Below, one piece after another: positions 41,827-52,000 of a stretch of DNA of 64,000 nt. Source of the DNA: Labyrinthula sp. Ha (taxonomy: Eukaryota; Sar; Bigyra; Labyrinthulida; Labyrinthulaceae). Positions within the stretch are counted from its first letter, which is position 1. Each line of letters begins with the position of its first letter. Location: assembly GCA_015227615.1 (NCBI GenBank), contig JAALGZ010000055.1:124001-188000 (forward strand). Direction: 5' to 3'. Below the pieces are notes generated by a model, which did not search any database, was not told where the DNA came from, and saw nothing but the letters and a program-made list of their open reading frames with translations. The translations under genes were made by a program, and so were the position numbers.

Positions 41827-42449
41827 TTTTTCAGTATATATTTTCCCAGTGGATACCATCCCAAAATGTGATCCATGTTTGTAGTATCATAAGCTCTTGT
41901 AATCAAGTGGTTTACCCTTATATGTTTTGCCTTGGTCCGTTTGTTCTTATTTCTATTGAACTTTTTAACTACTTTAGCATCCCACTTCTCTAAACGTTTT
42001 AAAATCGCGGTTTTCCGTATTCCTTCATCATAATCCCCTTCAACATGACTTCTAACTACATCTGGAATACTACTGTAGAGTTCTTCAAGATCCTCCCAAG
42101 TATTGCACAGCTTTTCAAAACCGCGCCAGCTAACCAGGGCCTGATATCTAGATCCCCTACCGGCGGTTAACTTAATGTCGATGATCTTGTCCACTTCAAG
42201 ACTTTGATAGTTATGTACGAAAAGGGATTTGAGATATTTGTATTTCAGCGGAGCTTTCTTTTCGTAAAACCATAGTCTAGATGCATGAACATATTTTTTT
42301 CTGCCAAGTAAATCCTCCACCAAACATAAATGTGGAGATATTACCTCTAGGATTTGATATGGTCCCAGCCACACTAACCGCGTCTTTTCAACTGCATTTA
42401 AGGTGCCTTCTTCTGAAACAAGAACATAGTCTCCTGCTGCGAAGTTCAA
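41823..42449 (-). CDS. Chromodomain end of the chromovirus integrase
   Basis: About 200 residues. The N-terminal part resembles the integrase C-terminal SH3-like/GPY region (KTRLVWLGPYQILEVISPHLCLVEDL), and residues about 75-125 form a chromodomain (KIIDIKLTAGRGSRYQALVSW, then RGFEKLCNTWEDLEEL). Chromodomains of this group bind modified histone tails and steer integration to particular chromatin. It is part of the element at 40220-48208. Confidence 0.8.
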   Translation of the reverse strand: MNFAAGDYVLVSEEGTLNAVEKTRLVWLGPYQILEVISPHLCLVEDLLGRKKYVHASRLWFYEKKAPLKYKYLKSLFVHNYQSLEVDKIIDIKLTAGRGSRYQALVSWRGFEKLCNTWEDLEELYSSIPDVVRSHVEGDYDEGIRKTAILKRLEKWDAKVVKKFNRNKNKRTKAKHIRVNHLITRAYDTTNMDHILGWYPLGKYILKK

Positions 42450-42464
42450 TAAAGGTTCTCTCTT

Positions 42465-43328
42465 TCAATTAAGCCTCGCATTTTTTAAATCTCGCTTGAA
42501 CTTTACAGATTTAAACACAGCAAACTGCTTATCTTTTAGCAACTTTACGATGTTATCTACTTCCAATATTAAGGTCTTTATTGACTTTGGCTTCATCCAT
42601 TTGTTACCGTATCGTAGGGCAAAGTAGCTGAGGTCTCTTCTTATTAGATCCATATCTTCCCTAAAATATAAAAATAATTCATTAGGTGTCATGTTCTGCC
42701 TGTGTGGGTTTGGTCTGTTGTTAATAAGATAGTTTAATACTGGAAGTAAGGTAGACCAGTCAGCTTCATATAACTTGTATTCGGAACAAAGGGAACGTAG
42801 ATACTTTAATATGGTTGAGTTCACATTCTCCACAAATCCATTTATCCATGGGGAGTAAGCTATAGAAAAATTATGCTGGAAACCAATTCTTTTTTCCAGT
42901 CCTTTCATAAGTGCATTTGCGAAGTGAGAAGCATTATCAGTTATTATGATAAAATCTTTAGCGAATTCAAAATATCCTCGCCACTCCAACAAAGCTTCTA
43001 CCATTGTGTTTGATGTTGGACCTGCATAATATTTTAATAATGTCTTCCTAGTGCAAGAATCCATGAGAACAAGTATATATCCAGCTTTATTTACATATAA
43101 ATAGTCAGCGTGGAGTATATCTCTTTCCCTTCTTGCTAAAGAAATAATTTTGTAAGGTCTTCTAATGATTTTTGGAATACGATTACAATGAAGGCAATGA
43201 TTCCTATATGAGGTAACGAGCGTATTCAATTGATTTCTATTTATTCCCTCGAAGTAATATTTTTTCAAATAGTTTGTCTCTTCTGATTTAGATGGATGAC
43301 ACTTGGATATATGTAGAGATACAATCAT
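42465..43328 (-). CDS. Integrase core of the chromovirus
   Basis: About 287 residues. A His/Cys zinc-binding region ends in CLHC near residue 45-50, followed by the RNase H-fold catalytic core. The three acidic catalytic residues can be seen in ILHADYLYVNKAGY, FIIITDNASHFANAL and GFVENVNSTILKYL. It inserts the element's cDNA into host DNA. It is part of the element at 40220-48208. Confidence 0.85.
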   Translation of the reverse strand: MIVSLHISKCHPSKSEETNYLKKYYFEGINRNQLNTLVTSYRNHCLHCNRIPKIIRRPYKIISLARRERDILHADYLYVNKAGYILVLMDSCTRKTLLKYYAGPTSNTMVEALLEWRGYFEFAKDFIIITDNASHFANALMKGLEKRIGFQHNFSIAYSPWINGFVENVNSTILKYLRSLCSEYKLYEADWSTLLPVLNYLINNRPNPHRQNMTPNELFLYFREDMDLIRRDLSYFALRYGNKWMKPKSIKTLILEVDNIVKLLKDKQFAVFKSVKFKRDLKNARLN

Positions 43329-43401
43329 CTTTGTAATATACTTCTTAGGAATGACCAGTTTGTTTGAAAGGTATAGAAGGTTATCCTTCCATTTTTCATT
43401 C

Positions 43402-44352
43402 TTAATATTTTTTATCCATCTTCTTTTGTTCTTCTAAAAGGCTGATATCTTTTATAAGATCCCATGGAGCGTTGTCATAGAAAGGGCTTAAAAAAGATAT
43501 ATGTTCTTTTAATAACTTCGCATATGCCGATTTAATATCTAAATCCACTTGAGTCTCTACTGCTGGGCTTCTTAGATATTTATTTATATCACCATCTATA
43601 TAAGATAAGTCAACACTGGGTCCATGGTCCTCGATTGAAATCAACGTCGATAACTTTATCCCCCTCTTCAATGAATATAACTCCTCTTCCGAAAAATGAA
43701 TAAAATCAGCTACATCAACTTCTTCAAATCTGCCTTTTTCGAAGTCGATTTCTTTTTCAACTTCGAGCATATCGTCTTCTAGCATCCAGCTTAATAATTC
43801 CTTTTCATCAGCTTCTACATTACTCTTGTTTCTGCATAATCTTATCACACTTAATACCGTGTTTGGAGTGCTTTTCCTTGCCCATCTTGTTAATAAGTCT
43901 GAAATAAAATTATCTTTTGACGGAATATGAAAAACTGTAGTTTTAACTGAGTGTAGAAGGAGGGACCAGCGATAAAGACGATCCCAAAATATCCTCTTTT
44001 CATTATCTTTCGTCCCAAGGATACTAAGTAAAGCTCGGTGTTCCGTGTAGATGTAAATGTTACCTATGTGTGATCGGAGAAGGAAATCTAATCTTTGAAA
44101 AGAGAATATGATCGGGAATAACTCCTTTGATGCTATATGCCATCTAACCTCCGAGTTACTAAAGCTTCTAGACAAGAATATAAGCGGCTTTGGTTGCAAC
44201 GTTCGAACATCATTTGATACGTGCTCCTCATCGTCCTGAAATACCGCTAAACTCCAGTAATCTTCTGAAGAATCTGTAAACAATAAGAGTGGTTCATTCA
44301 CACCATATACCGCCAAGTACCTCTGACTGGCTTCAACAATAGCTTGTTTCAA
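43402..44352 (-). CDS. RNase H region of the chromovirus
   Basis: About 316 residues. The Ty3-type RNase H is recognisable from LLFTDSSEDYWSLAVFQDD, PLIFLSRSFSNSEVRWHIASKELFPIIFS and IYIYTEHRALLSIL, followed by FHIPSKDNFISDLLTRW. A linker rich in acidic residues follows. It removes the RNA template during reverse transcription. It is part of the element at 40220-48208. Confidence 0.82.
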   Translation of the reverse strand: MKQAIVEASQRYLAVYGVNEPLLLFTDSSEDYWSLAVFQDDEEHVSNDVRTLQPKPLIFLSRSFSNSEVRWHIASKELFPIIFSFQRLDFLLRSHIGNIYIYTEHRALLSILGTKDNEKRIFWDRLYRWSLLLHSVKTTVFHIPSKDNFISDLLTRWARKSTPNTVLSVIRLCRNKSNVEADEKELLSWMLEDDMLEVEKEIDFEKGRFEEVDVADFIHFSEEELYSLKRGIKLSTLISIEDHGPSVDLSYIDGDINKYLRSPAVETQVDLDIKSAYAKLLKEHISFLSPFYDNAPWDLIKDISLLEEQKKMDKKY

Positions 44353-44382
44353 AAGTTCATAAGTTTCACTTTATTCAGGAGT

Positions 44383-46005
44383 CTAGATGACTTCTTCTTT
44401 CATCCTCTCTATCTGCTGTAGCTTTTTTCCTTTTAAGTTTGCGTATTGAGCAAAGGGAAGGCGTAGATTCGCCAATTTTGGTATATTTGGTGCTAACCAG
44501 TTACTAATAAATACAAGCTGCACGACCTCATGACGATAAACAGGTTTTGCCATATCCAATATCTCCTGAAAAAAACCTGGGTCAAAGTTCCATCCTTTTT
44601 CACTTATCTCCCTTCCGCACCATATGGTAGGTTTTTCTAAAGGGGTGCACTTTCTTAAATTGAATCTTACTCTCCTGCGCGCTGCTCTTTTCAGAATATT
44701 TTCTAGCATACTATATAGAGCTTCTATTGTATCTGAATACAGCAGCAGATCGTCGAGCCAAGCCGCGATTCCAGTCGTCTGTTTGCAAAAGTATCGTGGT
44801 TCCTCTTCGTCCACTATCTGGTTAACAATTATGTCTGCGAATAAAGCGGGTGTATTGCACCATCCCATAGGTGCACCGTTCATCCGATAAGCCAAACGTC
44901 GGGTGACTAACGTAAAAATATCTTTATACTTGTCATGTGTAGGTAAAAAGTCGAATCCACTCAAAACGTCTAAGGTAATAAAAAACCCTGACCCCTTAAG
45001 TCCCAGTAATTGTCTCTCAAGGTTGGGAAGATTCAATGACGTCTTTACAGTGATGTGGTTTAATCTAACCATATTGGCCACCATCCTGAATCTGTTCAGG
45101 ATGTTTTCTTCTTTCCACTTCTTTTTCTGATCTGCCGTAAAAGCGTTCCAGTCCTTGGGAACCGCCATCTTTTTGGGAACCACAAAGACAGGGTGGCCCC
45201 ATATTGGGTTAGGACTTCTTTCTACTATTCCTGCTTTCCTTAAAGCTTCCAGCTTTAGCTCAAGAAAATCTTCTGTTTCCGGAGGCTGGTGATAGCCGTC
45301 GCTTCTTAATATTTGATGGTCTTTTTTTAGAGTTACTTCTATAGGGGTGAGCTGCGACATTTGCGCATTGCTCTGCTTTAACCCCCAAGCATCTCTGTTT
45401 TGTAAAATAAGCTTCTCAAGAGAATCTACCTCTTCATCCTGAATAACAGCCTTGCTTAACTTCTCCTTTGTCATTTCTTTTATGAGAATTTCTTCTTCCT
45501 CCTCTTTCATGTTGTCCTCGCCAATCCCGACTTCTTCAAAGGTATCCGGAACATTATCCAGTATATTGGACAATAAAATTGGAGTGACCTCGTTAGGATC
45601 TGTGGTAGGACCTATCCTTTCGAAATGCGAAGAAGTTATGCTTTCAGCCTTTATAACTTCAACTTTTCCTAAAGAAATGGTCTTATCTCTTTCATGTTGA
45701 AATTCTTTGATGTTTTCTATTAAATAATCATGAGGGCTAGTTAGATCTATGATGATCTTATTTATAGTTTCTTCAGTGTCTACCCCACTAAAAACATCCT
45801 TATTTGCTTGCATGTTAAACTCAGTGGACTTGTAGTTAGTATTGAAGAAAATATAATATTTTTTCTCTGAATGTAAGAAAACTTTCAAGTTAAATCTATC
45901 TACCTCATTTTCTCTGTCGTGTACTACTAATGAATCAGCCATCCGATATCTAGATAATTGAAGTTGATTAAAATACTTTGTGACTGTATTGTAATTTAGT
46001 TCCAA
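44383..46005 (-). CDS. Reverse transcriptase region of the chromovirus
   Basis: About 540 residues. The second half is a Ty3/gypsy reverse transcriptase: AGIVERSPNPIWGHPVFVVPKK, RFRMVANMVRLN, FFITLDVLSGFDFLP, RMNGAPMGWCNTPALF and the active-site box WLDDLLLYSD, in which the common Y-x-D-D is L-D-D preceded by W. The first half is a linker rich in Asp, Glu and Lys. It is part of the element at 40220-48208. Confidence 0.85.
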   Translation of the reverse strand: MELNYNTVTKYFNQLQLSRYRMADSLVVHDRENEVDRFNLKVFLHSEKKYYIFFNTNYKSTEFNMQANKDVFSGVDTEETINKIIIDLTSPHDYLIENIKEFQHERDKTISLGKVEVIKAESITSSHFERIGPTTDPNEVTPILLSNILDNVPDTFEEVGIGEDNMKEEEEEILIKEMTKEKLSKAVIQDEEVDSLEKLILQNRDAWGLKQSNAQMSQLTPIEVTLKKDHQILRSDGYHQPPETEDFLELKLEALRKAGIVERSPNPIWGHPVFVVPKKMAVPKDWNAFTADQKKKWKEENILNRFRMVANMVRLNHITVKTSLNLPNLERQLLGLKGSGFFITLDVLSGFDFLPTHDKYKDIFTLVTRRLAYRMNGAPMGWCNTPALFADIIVNQIVDEEEPRYFCKQTTGIAAWLDDLLLYSDTIEALYSMLENILKRAARRRVRFNLRKCTPLEKPTIWCGREISEKGWNFDPGFFQEILDMAKPVYRHEVVQLVFISNWLAPNIPKLANLRLPFAQYANLKGKKLQQIERMKEEVI

Positions 46006-46212
46006 AAATATAAAAGCAAAGCCTGAGAGATAGATAGGCTTGAGACACTCATCCTGTACCTGATTGTCGTAGCAATTTATAAGAAGGACTCTAAACTGTA
46101 TTTGATCATCTTCACCCGAGGTTGCTTCCTTCTTTAAAAAGGATGGTCTTTATCCTGCTCTTAAGTAATATACTTCTGGCACAGGAAGGCTTGTAACTTC
46201 CCTGCCTATTTC

Positions 46213-46716
46213 TTATTTTCTTCTCTCAGCCTTCTTTGAGTTTACTAACTCCAGTTTTATTCTGAACCTGTCCAAAGTTTTCTTTTCTATAATAATATCA
46301 TCCCACTTGAGGGCCTTCACGCAAAAAAATATGCACTTACCTAGATCTACTTGAAGATCTTTCTGCACTAACATAACATATGCCTTAGCAACTTTATGGA
46401 CCGGGTGAACTGTTTTGTCAGGGAACTCCACTTCTAGAACATATCTGGGGTCCTCAACTTCCATGACAAACTTACCCAATACCTCTAGCGTGGACATGTT
46501 CCTTTCTGCTCCTGTATCCGCGATTCCTTTAACTTTCTGAAAGGAACCACTGCCGGGGTCTTTCATTAAAAGTTCTATGTCTCTTAGTTTTCCTGCTCCA
46601 ACCGCGCTGAGACTAACTCTCTCAACTGGGGTCTTATTCAGGCTTCCTTGCTCATAAGAATGTGCTTCTTTTTTAGGCTTTGTTGAAACTTTCGATTTTC
46701 TCAAGATTGTCTTCAC
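46213..46716 (-). CDS. Aspartic protease region of the chromovirus
   Basis: About 167 residues. The retroviral-type protease is shown by GIADTGAERNMSTLEVL, where DTGA is the active-site motif, followed by a strand-rich stretch (RYVLEVEFPDKTVHPVHK). It processes the element's polyproteins. It lies between gag and reverse transcriptase in the element at 40220-48208. Confidence 0.75.
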   Translation of the reverse strand: MKTILRKSKVSTKPKKEAHSYEQGSLNKTPVERVSLSAVGAGKLRDIELLMKDPGSGSFQKVKGIADTGAERNMSTLEVLGKFVMEVEDPRYVLEVEFPDKTVHPVHKVAKAYVMLVQKDLQVDLGKCIFFCVKALKWDDIIIEKKTLDRFRIKLELVNSKKAERRK

Positions 46717-46764
46717 ATTTTCTGTCTTCTTCTTGATCTTAAGTCCCTCTAAAACGAATTGCCT

Positions 46765-48018
46765 TCATAACAGTTTTCTTTTCAGGGTTTCTATGCTATA
46801 GCTTTTATCTTCGTAATCCACATTATCTTTGTTAAGGTTAAATTCTGGAGGCAATTTATCCAACAGGATCTTTAATACTTTCTTCCTTCGCTTCTTTAAA
46901 TCGTGCTTATCATAGTATTTCAATATACCATATACAGTGCCAAAGAAAAAGTAAATTTGTTCTGCTGGTAAAAGACCCTCGTGCTTCCATGTCAATTCCT
47001 GTTGCAGGGTCACTAGGCTATTCTCCTTCTTTTTTGCTTCGTGTTTAATAAGATGGCTCTGGAGAGACGCCAGGATCTTTAAGTCGCTCTTTACATCCAC
47101 TTTTCTGAACTGCAGCACACTATAAACTTGCCTCGAAAGTAACCCCTGTATTCTAAGATTTGGTACATTAGTACGCACCGAGAAATATTCATATAAGAAA
47201 TTCTCGATGCTCCTTTCTTTCAGGTCATTTAACTTTTTTGGAAGAGAAAACTGAACGAAAGGCACTCCACTTTCCACTTGATGTTGTGCTACTGGGGGTC
47301 TTGGAAATCTAAGATGTGGTACATCCGAAGAATAAGCTGTTCCATTGAAAGTGCTGCCCGTAACGCTCCAGCTTGCTTTAGTACTTCTTGTAGATGCCGA
47401 GGTATTATCATCTCCTCCATCGTCCGGTGCTCCTGGTGCTGCACGAGTATTATCTTCAACTGGATCTCCCACTTGATCTGGAACTGGAGCATTAGCATTT
47501 TCTCTTTCCGGTGCAACATCTTCATCAGAAGCTCCTGGGAATGTATATTTTCCTGAAGTCTCCATATTCATCTGACCTAAAGCAATAGCTAAACGTTTGT
47601 CCACTTCCTTCTCTATTCTTCTGCTCAAAACCATTTGGAATATATTTTCTGTCTTTTCACTTACCTTATCTGCTAATACCTTTCTTTTTTCTTTATTTCT
47701 TCGACGAAGCAGACTCAACTCGTCATATCCGAGTAGTGAAGAGGTGTCTTGTTCCTTTCTCCTGTTTCTAGTATATGGAGTCATTTGCGTGGCCTTCTGT
47801 GCGAGTTCTACATCCTTTAGACTCTTCTCCAAGTCTTTCTGGGCCTTTGTCACGCCAGTATTTGCGTGTTCTTCCAGGGACGCAAGTTTTGCTTTTTCGG
47901 TTTCGTCTTTTGGGGACGTTTCAGAAAGCTTCGGTAATAGGTTCTGAATAAAAGACTTTCCTGGAGAATATTGTGATTTGTTCTTATCTGAGTGATTATC
48001 CGACTTGTCGCTGTTCAT
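46765..48018 (-). CDS. Gag-like protein of the chromovirus
   Basis: About 417 residues, starting 31 nt inside the 5' LTR. The first 260 residues are highly charged with predicted coiled-coil stretches (NTGVTKAQKDLEKSLKDVEL and so on) and an Asp/Ala/Gly-rich linker; the C-terminal 150 residues are helical and resemble a Ty3-type capsid domain (FLYEYFSVRTNVPNLRIQGLL). Identification rests on its position before the protease. It is part of the element at 40220-48208. Confidence 0.7.
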   Translation of the reverse strand: MNSDKSDNHSDKNKSQYSPGKSFIQNLLPKLSETSPKDETEKAKLASLEEHANTGVTKAQKDLEKSLKDVELAQKATQMTPYTRNRRKEQDTSSLLGYDELSLLRRRNKEKRKVLADKVSEKTENIFQMVLSRRIEKEVDKRLAIALGQMNMETSGKYTFPGASDEDVAPERENANAPVPDQVGDPVEDNTRAAPGAPDDGGDDNTSASTRSTKASWSVTGSTFNGTAYSSDVPHLRFPRPPVAQHQVESGVPFVQFSLPKKLNDLKERSIENFLYEYFSVRTNVPNLRIQGLLSRQVYSVLQFRKVDVKSDLKILASLQSHLIKHEAKKKENSLVTLQQELTWKHEGLLPAEQIYFFFGTVYGILKYYDKHDLKKRRKKVLKILLDKLPPEFNLNKDNVDYEDKSYSIETLKRKLL

Positions 48019-48049
48019 TTTTTGCTCTCTAACAACGTCAATCGATTGG

Positions 48050-48208
48050 TGTCTTTCTCTGTACAGTATTTGAGTTCAAAAACGAATTCTTGGTTATTGG
48101 TGTTAACGATTAAGTCTATAACAATTATAACGGCTATATCAATGTGTATTTGGGAATCGCCCTCGTAAAGATAACAGGGTTATAACAATGGTCAACTATG
48201 GGTTGACA
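48050..48208 (-). repeat. 5' LTR of the chromovirus
   Basis: This 159-bp repeat is the upstream LTR with respect to transcription and pairs with 40220-40378. It should hold the promoter of the element. The bases AGAC (48209-48212) directly outside repeat those at 40216-40219, giving the target duplication. Confidence 0.95.
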
Positions 48209-48558
48209 AGACAAAATGATGGAAAAAACTCACTGAGTAAAATATGTTTCCAACTCTTGTTTAAATGATAAAAGATCAAGTTGTTTGTGGTTACTGCTTC
48301 TTATATTCTTTTTAGATTTATATCTAAATCGTTCACTGTGCGGGGAAAAATTTTCGTTTTTAAGATTTAAGGAAGCTGCGGGGGATGAAGCTTTTAAAGA
48401 AGCAAATAAACTAAAGCTTCAGCCCTGAAAATAGAGGCAAGCTTCTAGCTTCTGGGTTCATGTTTAGCACACAGGTTAAAACTGCGAGCTTACTCATTTA
48501 AATAAATAGTTCTTGATTAAAAAAACTTGCTCAAAGTAAAGAAGAAGAGTGAAAAATT

Positions 48559-49085
48559 TTATTTCAGGTAAACTTGGCACCTGGTTAGTCCCTTTCGCAA
48601 CGTGTCGGCTAACACTTTGGAGAAAGGAACAACATTCACAAAACTTTTTTTGACAGTGGGTTTGTCACTTACAGGAACTTTTGATATAGCTGATGTTTGA
48701 TTGTATTCTGTTAAAAAAATAACACAGCTGTCATCATGCAACAGAGAAAGCAACACATTTCCCTAGGTTTTCTGACATTGTGTTTCATCAGAGTAAATAG
48801 TCTTACTTTATAGTCGAAAATATAATTATAAAATTAACTAATCTAAAGAGGTTGCAACATCATATCTATCAGGGAATAACAAATGTGGGTATTTCAAGGC
48901 AAAATAAAACACATAACATCATTCATGTAAGCCACTTTCTTCTGAGAAAAGCTGGAAAATATCCTATTGTCGATCTTACAGAAGGAGGAACGAGTTGTCC
49001 ATAACATCTTCTACCAACCTGTTCTTGAGGTTAAAGAATCTGCTATTGGTAATACCACGAGTGTTTAAGAAAGGGCACGTCAGTC
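48559..49085 (-). CDS. Last exons of an unidentified spliced gene
   Basis: The last exon (48762-48559) follows a CCTAG acceptor and reads 67 residues in phase 0 to a TAA, including DDSCVIFLTEYNQTSA, DKPTVKKSFVNVVPF and LRKGLTRCQVYLK; codon use is clearly protein-like. A second coding-like segment (about 49085-48980, including NSRFFNLKNRLVEDVMDN) ends at a good GTAAGA donor. Its phase does not fit the last exon directly, so at least one exon between or another donor is needed. No family is recognised. It lies 350 bp beyond the right-hand LTR. A minus-strand frame at 49168-49371 may be a further exon. Confidence 0.45.
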
Positions 49086-52000
49086 AAGTATGATACAGTA
49101 ACATAACTGGGTTATAGATTGTACCGAGGTTAAGAAAATATACATTCAATATCTATGTTATATTTGCTTATTTTTTCTTTAACAATCGAGCATTTATGAT
49201 CAGCAGCATAAGAGGTTTATGTATTGTTTCCAAAGCAAAATTCCTGGAGCCATTTAACTTCAACTGTGCAATAACATTAATCAATATAAATACCAAAGGA
49301 AACTGTGTGGAGCTACATGAGAAGAATAATGCACCTGGAACAAACTTAAGCAACGAATATGTCGTTAGCAAAAGAATTTTTTAAAACAATTAATATAATT
49401 AATCCGTAAGATAACCCCAAGATTCTGGATGAAAAATCTGCTCTGGAGAAAACTCAAGGAATCATTAGCAGCACATATTCTTGTCGAATGCAACGTAAGT
49501 GAATTCAGATCTTTGAAGTTGAAGAAATCAAGACGAAATTAAAATAAATCACCTATATACGTGACAAATTCTTCTTGAAAAAAATATTTTCTAAGACAGT
49601 TCCCAATCAATTTAGAAAACATACCCTGTTTATATTTATGAATTATCGTGCGGCTGAGTTACCTACTATCGGGATAATTAACACAGTACCTTAAGAGAAA
49701 GTTTAGTTTTCACAGTTTGGTAATATTAAACCCAACAAACGAACATATGTACAAATAGAAAAAGTACCGTAATACCCTTTTTTCTGAATCAGTGCTTCTG
49801 AGGCGAGGGAGGCCAAGTATTATAATTAGAGATGTACGTCTCGAATCTGGAATTCTTATAATTGGGATAATCTTCATTCTCTAGATTCAAGACGACCATC
49901 GCAATTCGTGACTGGACTCTGAACCAGCAATATATGAGCTGCGAGTTACTTAAATTAATAATATTTTGATGAAACATTTTGAAAATAAAAAAAAAGCGCG
50001 AATCATTCAACCACAGAAGCAAGCGTAGGATTTCACTTCTTCGAGCATATCTCCACTGACCTCACTGAAACTACACAGCTGAGAAATGTAATATATGCAT
50101 TATCTGAAATGGACATTGCCTTGCTCCGAATAAGGAAAACAACTCTAGATAGTTTAATGTATATTTATTGGTGCTATCAGAATTTTCTTATGATTAAGTA
50201 GTGTTTCTTCTGTTGTAGATCCGGTTTGTAGTTGATAGCAGCCTTGGCTCTTGAGTCATTTCTGTAAACGACATTTTTTCTTGGGAAGATTGGTTATCCA
50301 ATAGTCTGTATTTAGCATGTAAACAAGTCTCGTCCGAAAGAAGTTGTGTAGGGCTGAGTTTAAAATTTGATAAGGGAGAATATTAATTAAACTCAAATCA
50401 TATAAAAACAAAGCCATTGCACTATATGTTTGCCGTTCTGCACTGTGTGATACATCGAAAATGATATTTGAAGTAAAGCAAACTATAATTACATGAGAAT
50501 AGAGGAATATTCAAATATTTACCTTACAAGTATTTCAATCCGACAGAGTCTTGAAGTCTAGTATATTTCCGGCAATTGAAGCTTAATATATTTAATTGAT
50601 CAAAACCCTTTTTTAAATATCTATTTACAAACTATGTCATATTTAGAAATACATACCCTTGACCCACACAGGTGGGGTTCTCTTTAGATTATACTGGCAT
50701 TTTTATTTGATATTCAGAAGAGCTAAAGAAAGTTGAATTAAAGTTTTTTTATCATTTTTCTTCAATTCTAAGCCTATACCTGGTTGATAGACCCAAATCT
50801 TTGGTGTTTTCTCGTGAAATTATTTCCGGAAATAGAATAGCCCATGAATCCGCTGTTTCCGCAACAGTTCTTGTATTTCTTTGAAAGGATATAAATGATC
50901 TAGAACTTCTCAACTGGAGTGATTTTCATAGACTTTCTTTATTGATAATTACTTAGTTTACATTTCTCAAACTAACGTTATCACACGCATATATATACCT
51001 ATCAGACTCTTAGCAAAAAAACATGCTTTTAATGTGATTGCTTAAAGAATTATCAAGTAAATTTACAGGGTGAATATGATTTGTGGTTTATATGCGCTGG
51101 TCTCAAGCGCTTAAGCTTTGTTTATGAATATTTATATTCTAAAATCCCTGTCTCAAAGGAATTTGAACTTTATACCTTCATTGTAATTTAAGTATGTATA
51201 AAGCTCAAGCTTTGTAGCAGTGATAAATCACTAAGATTTAGCAACTATGCATCACATAATCATTGTAACTGATGTCTATTACGAGTGTATAGTATGTTGA
51301 CTAATTTTTGGGAATTAATCTTACTGTCTCTTAATAAATTTTCAACATAACCCTTTGAAGACGATTCTTTGTCCATTTCATGGTTCTAATCTAGTCAATT
51401 TCTTTTATAGAAGCTCTTTTCCTCTAGTTAATACACATTAGTTCTTAATCTAAATAGCTTATAAGTTGATTTTCAAAACATTATGGATTCCCATCCAACC
51501 TGAATAAAACTTACGATTAGTCCTCAAGCTAAAGAAAAATCAAGCAAACGGTCTGTGATATACGTTCGTTCTCATCTAATTGTATGCAGTCATTAATTTT
51601 TCTCTTAGTGAGACAAAATTATAGCTCTAACATACTTATTCAGTTTATGGTAAATTGAACTGGAGCTTCTTATATGCTACCAGTACAAGAAACTTTGCCT
51701 ATAAGTGTGTCACGGGTCCACTAAGTTATTTTATGGTATTACTTTATCAGCGGTAAGAATTATTTTTTATTAGCTACATTTAGCCCTAGATCACACGTAG
51801 CTTTGATAAATGTGTTCTTTGGTCACTCAAGTAATATGTATGAGTGGGAAGTTGAGCATCCCGTATATATATGAAATTTAATATACCTAGCTTTTATAGT
51901 TTGTTAAATAGTTGGACGTACTTGCAATTATTCAGGGCAAATCTTTTAGGTATCAATCACCTCTCCGATAATTTAATTCTCTAAATACAATAAGTATAAA

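Larger units (their letters stand above)
40220..48208 (-). mobile_element. Ty3/gypsy chromovirus carrying an MT-A70 methyltransferase
   Basis: A 7989-bp LTR retrotransposon transcribed on the minus strand. It has 159-bp LTRs that start TG and end CA, a 4-bp target duplication AGAC on both sides, and a polypurine tract next to the 3' LTR. Parts in transcription order are gag, aspartic protease, reverse transcriptase, RNase H, integrase with a chromodomain, and an MT-A70-type methyltransferase. That order and the chromodomain place it in the chromoviruses of the Ty3/gypsy group. The two LTRs differ at about 4 of 159 positions, so the insertion is fairly young. The pol part is spread over several frames; I count perhaps three or four interruptions, some of which could be natural for the family, so this copy is probably broken although all parts are present. 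The methyltransferase frame looks whole. Confidence 0.92.

Noticed and set aside
47278-47947. Frames on the plus strand across gag
   Set aside because: Shadows of the gag frame on the other strand.
49168-49384. Two overlapping frames on opposite strands
   Set aside because: Both look partly protein-like, which means the signal is not decisive for either; kept only as a note in the spacer entry.
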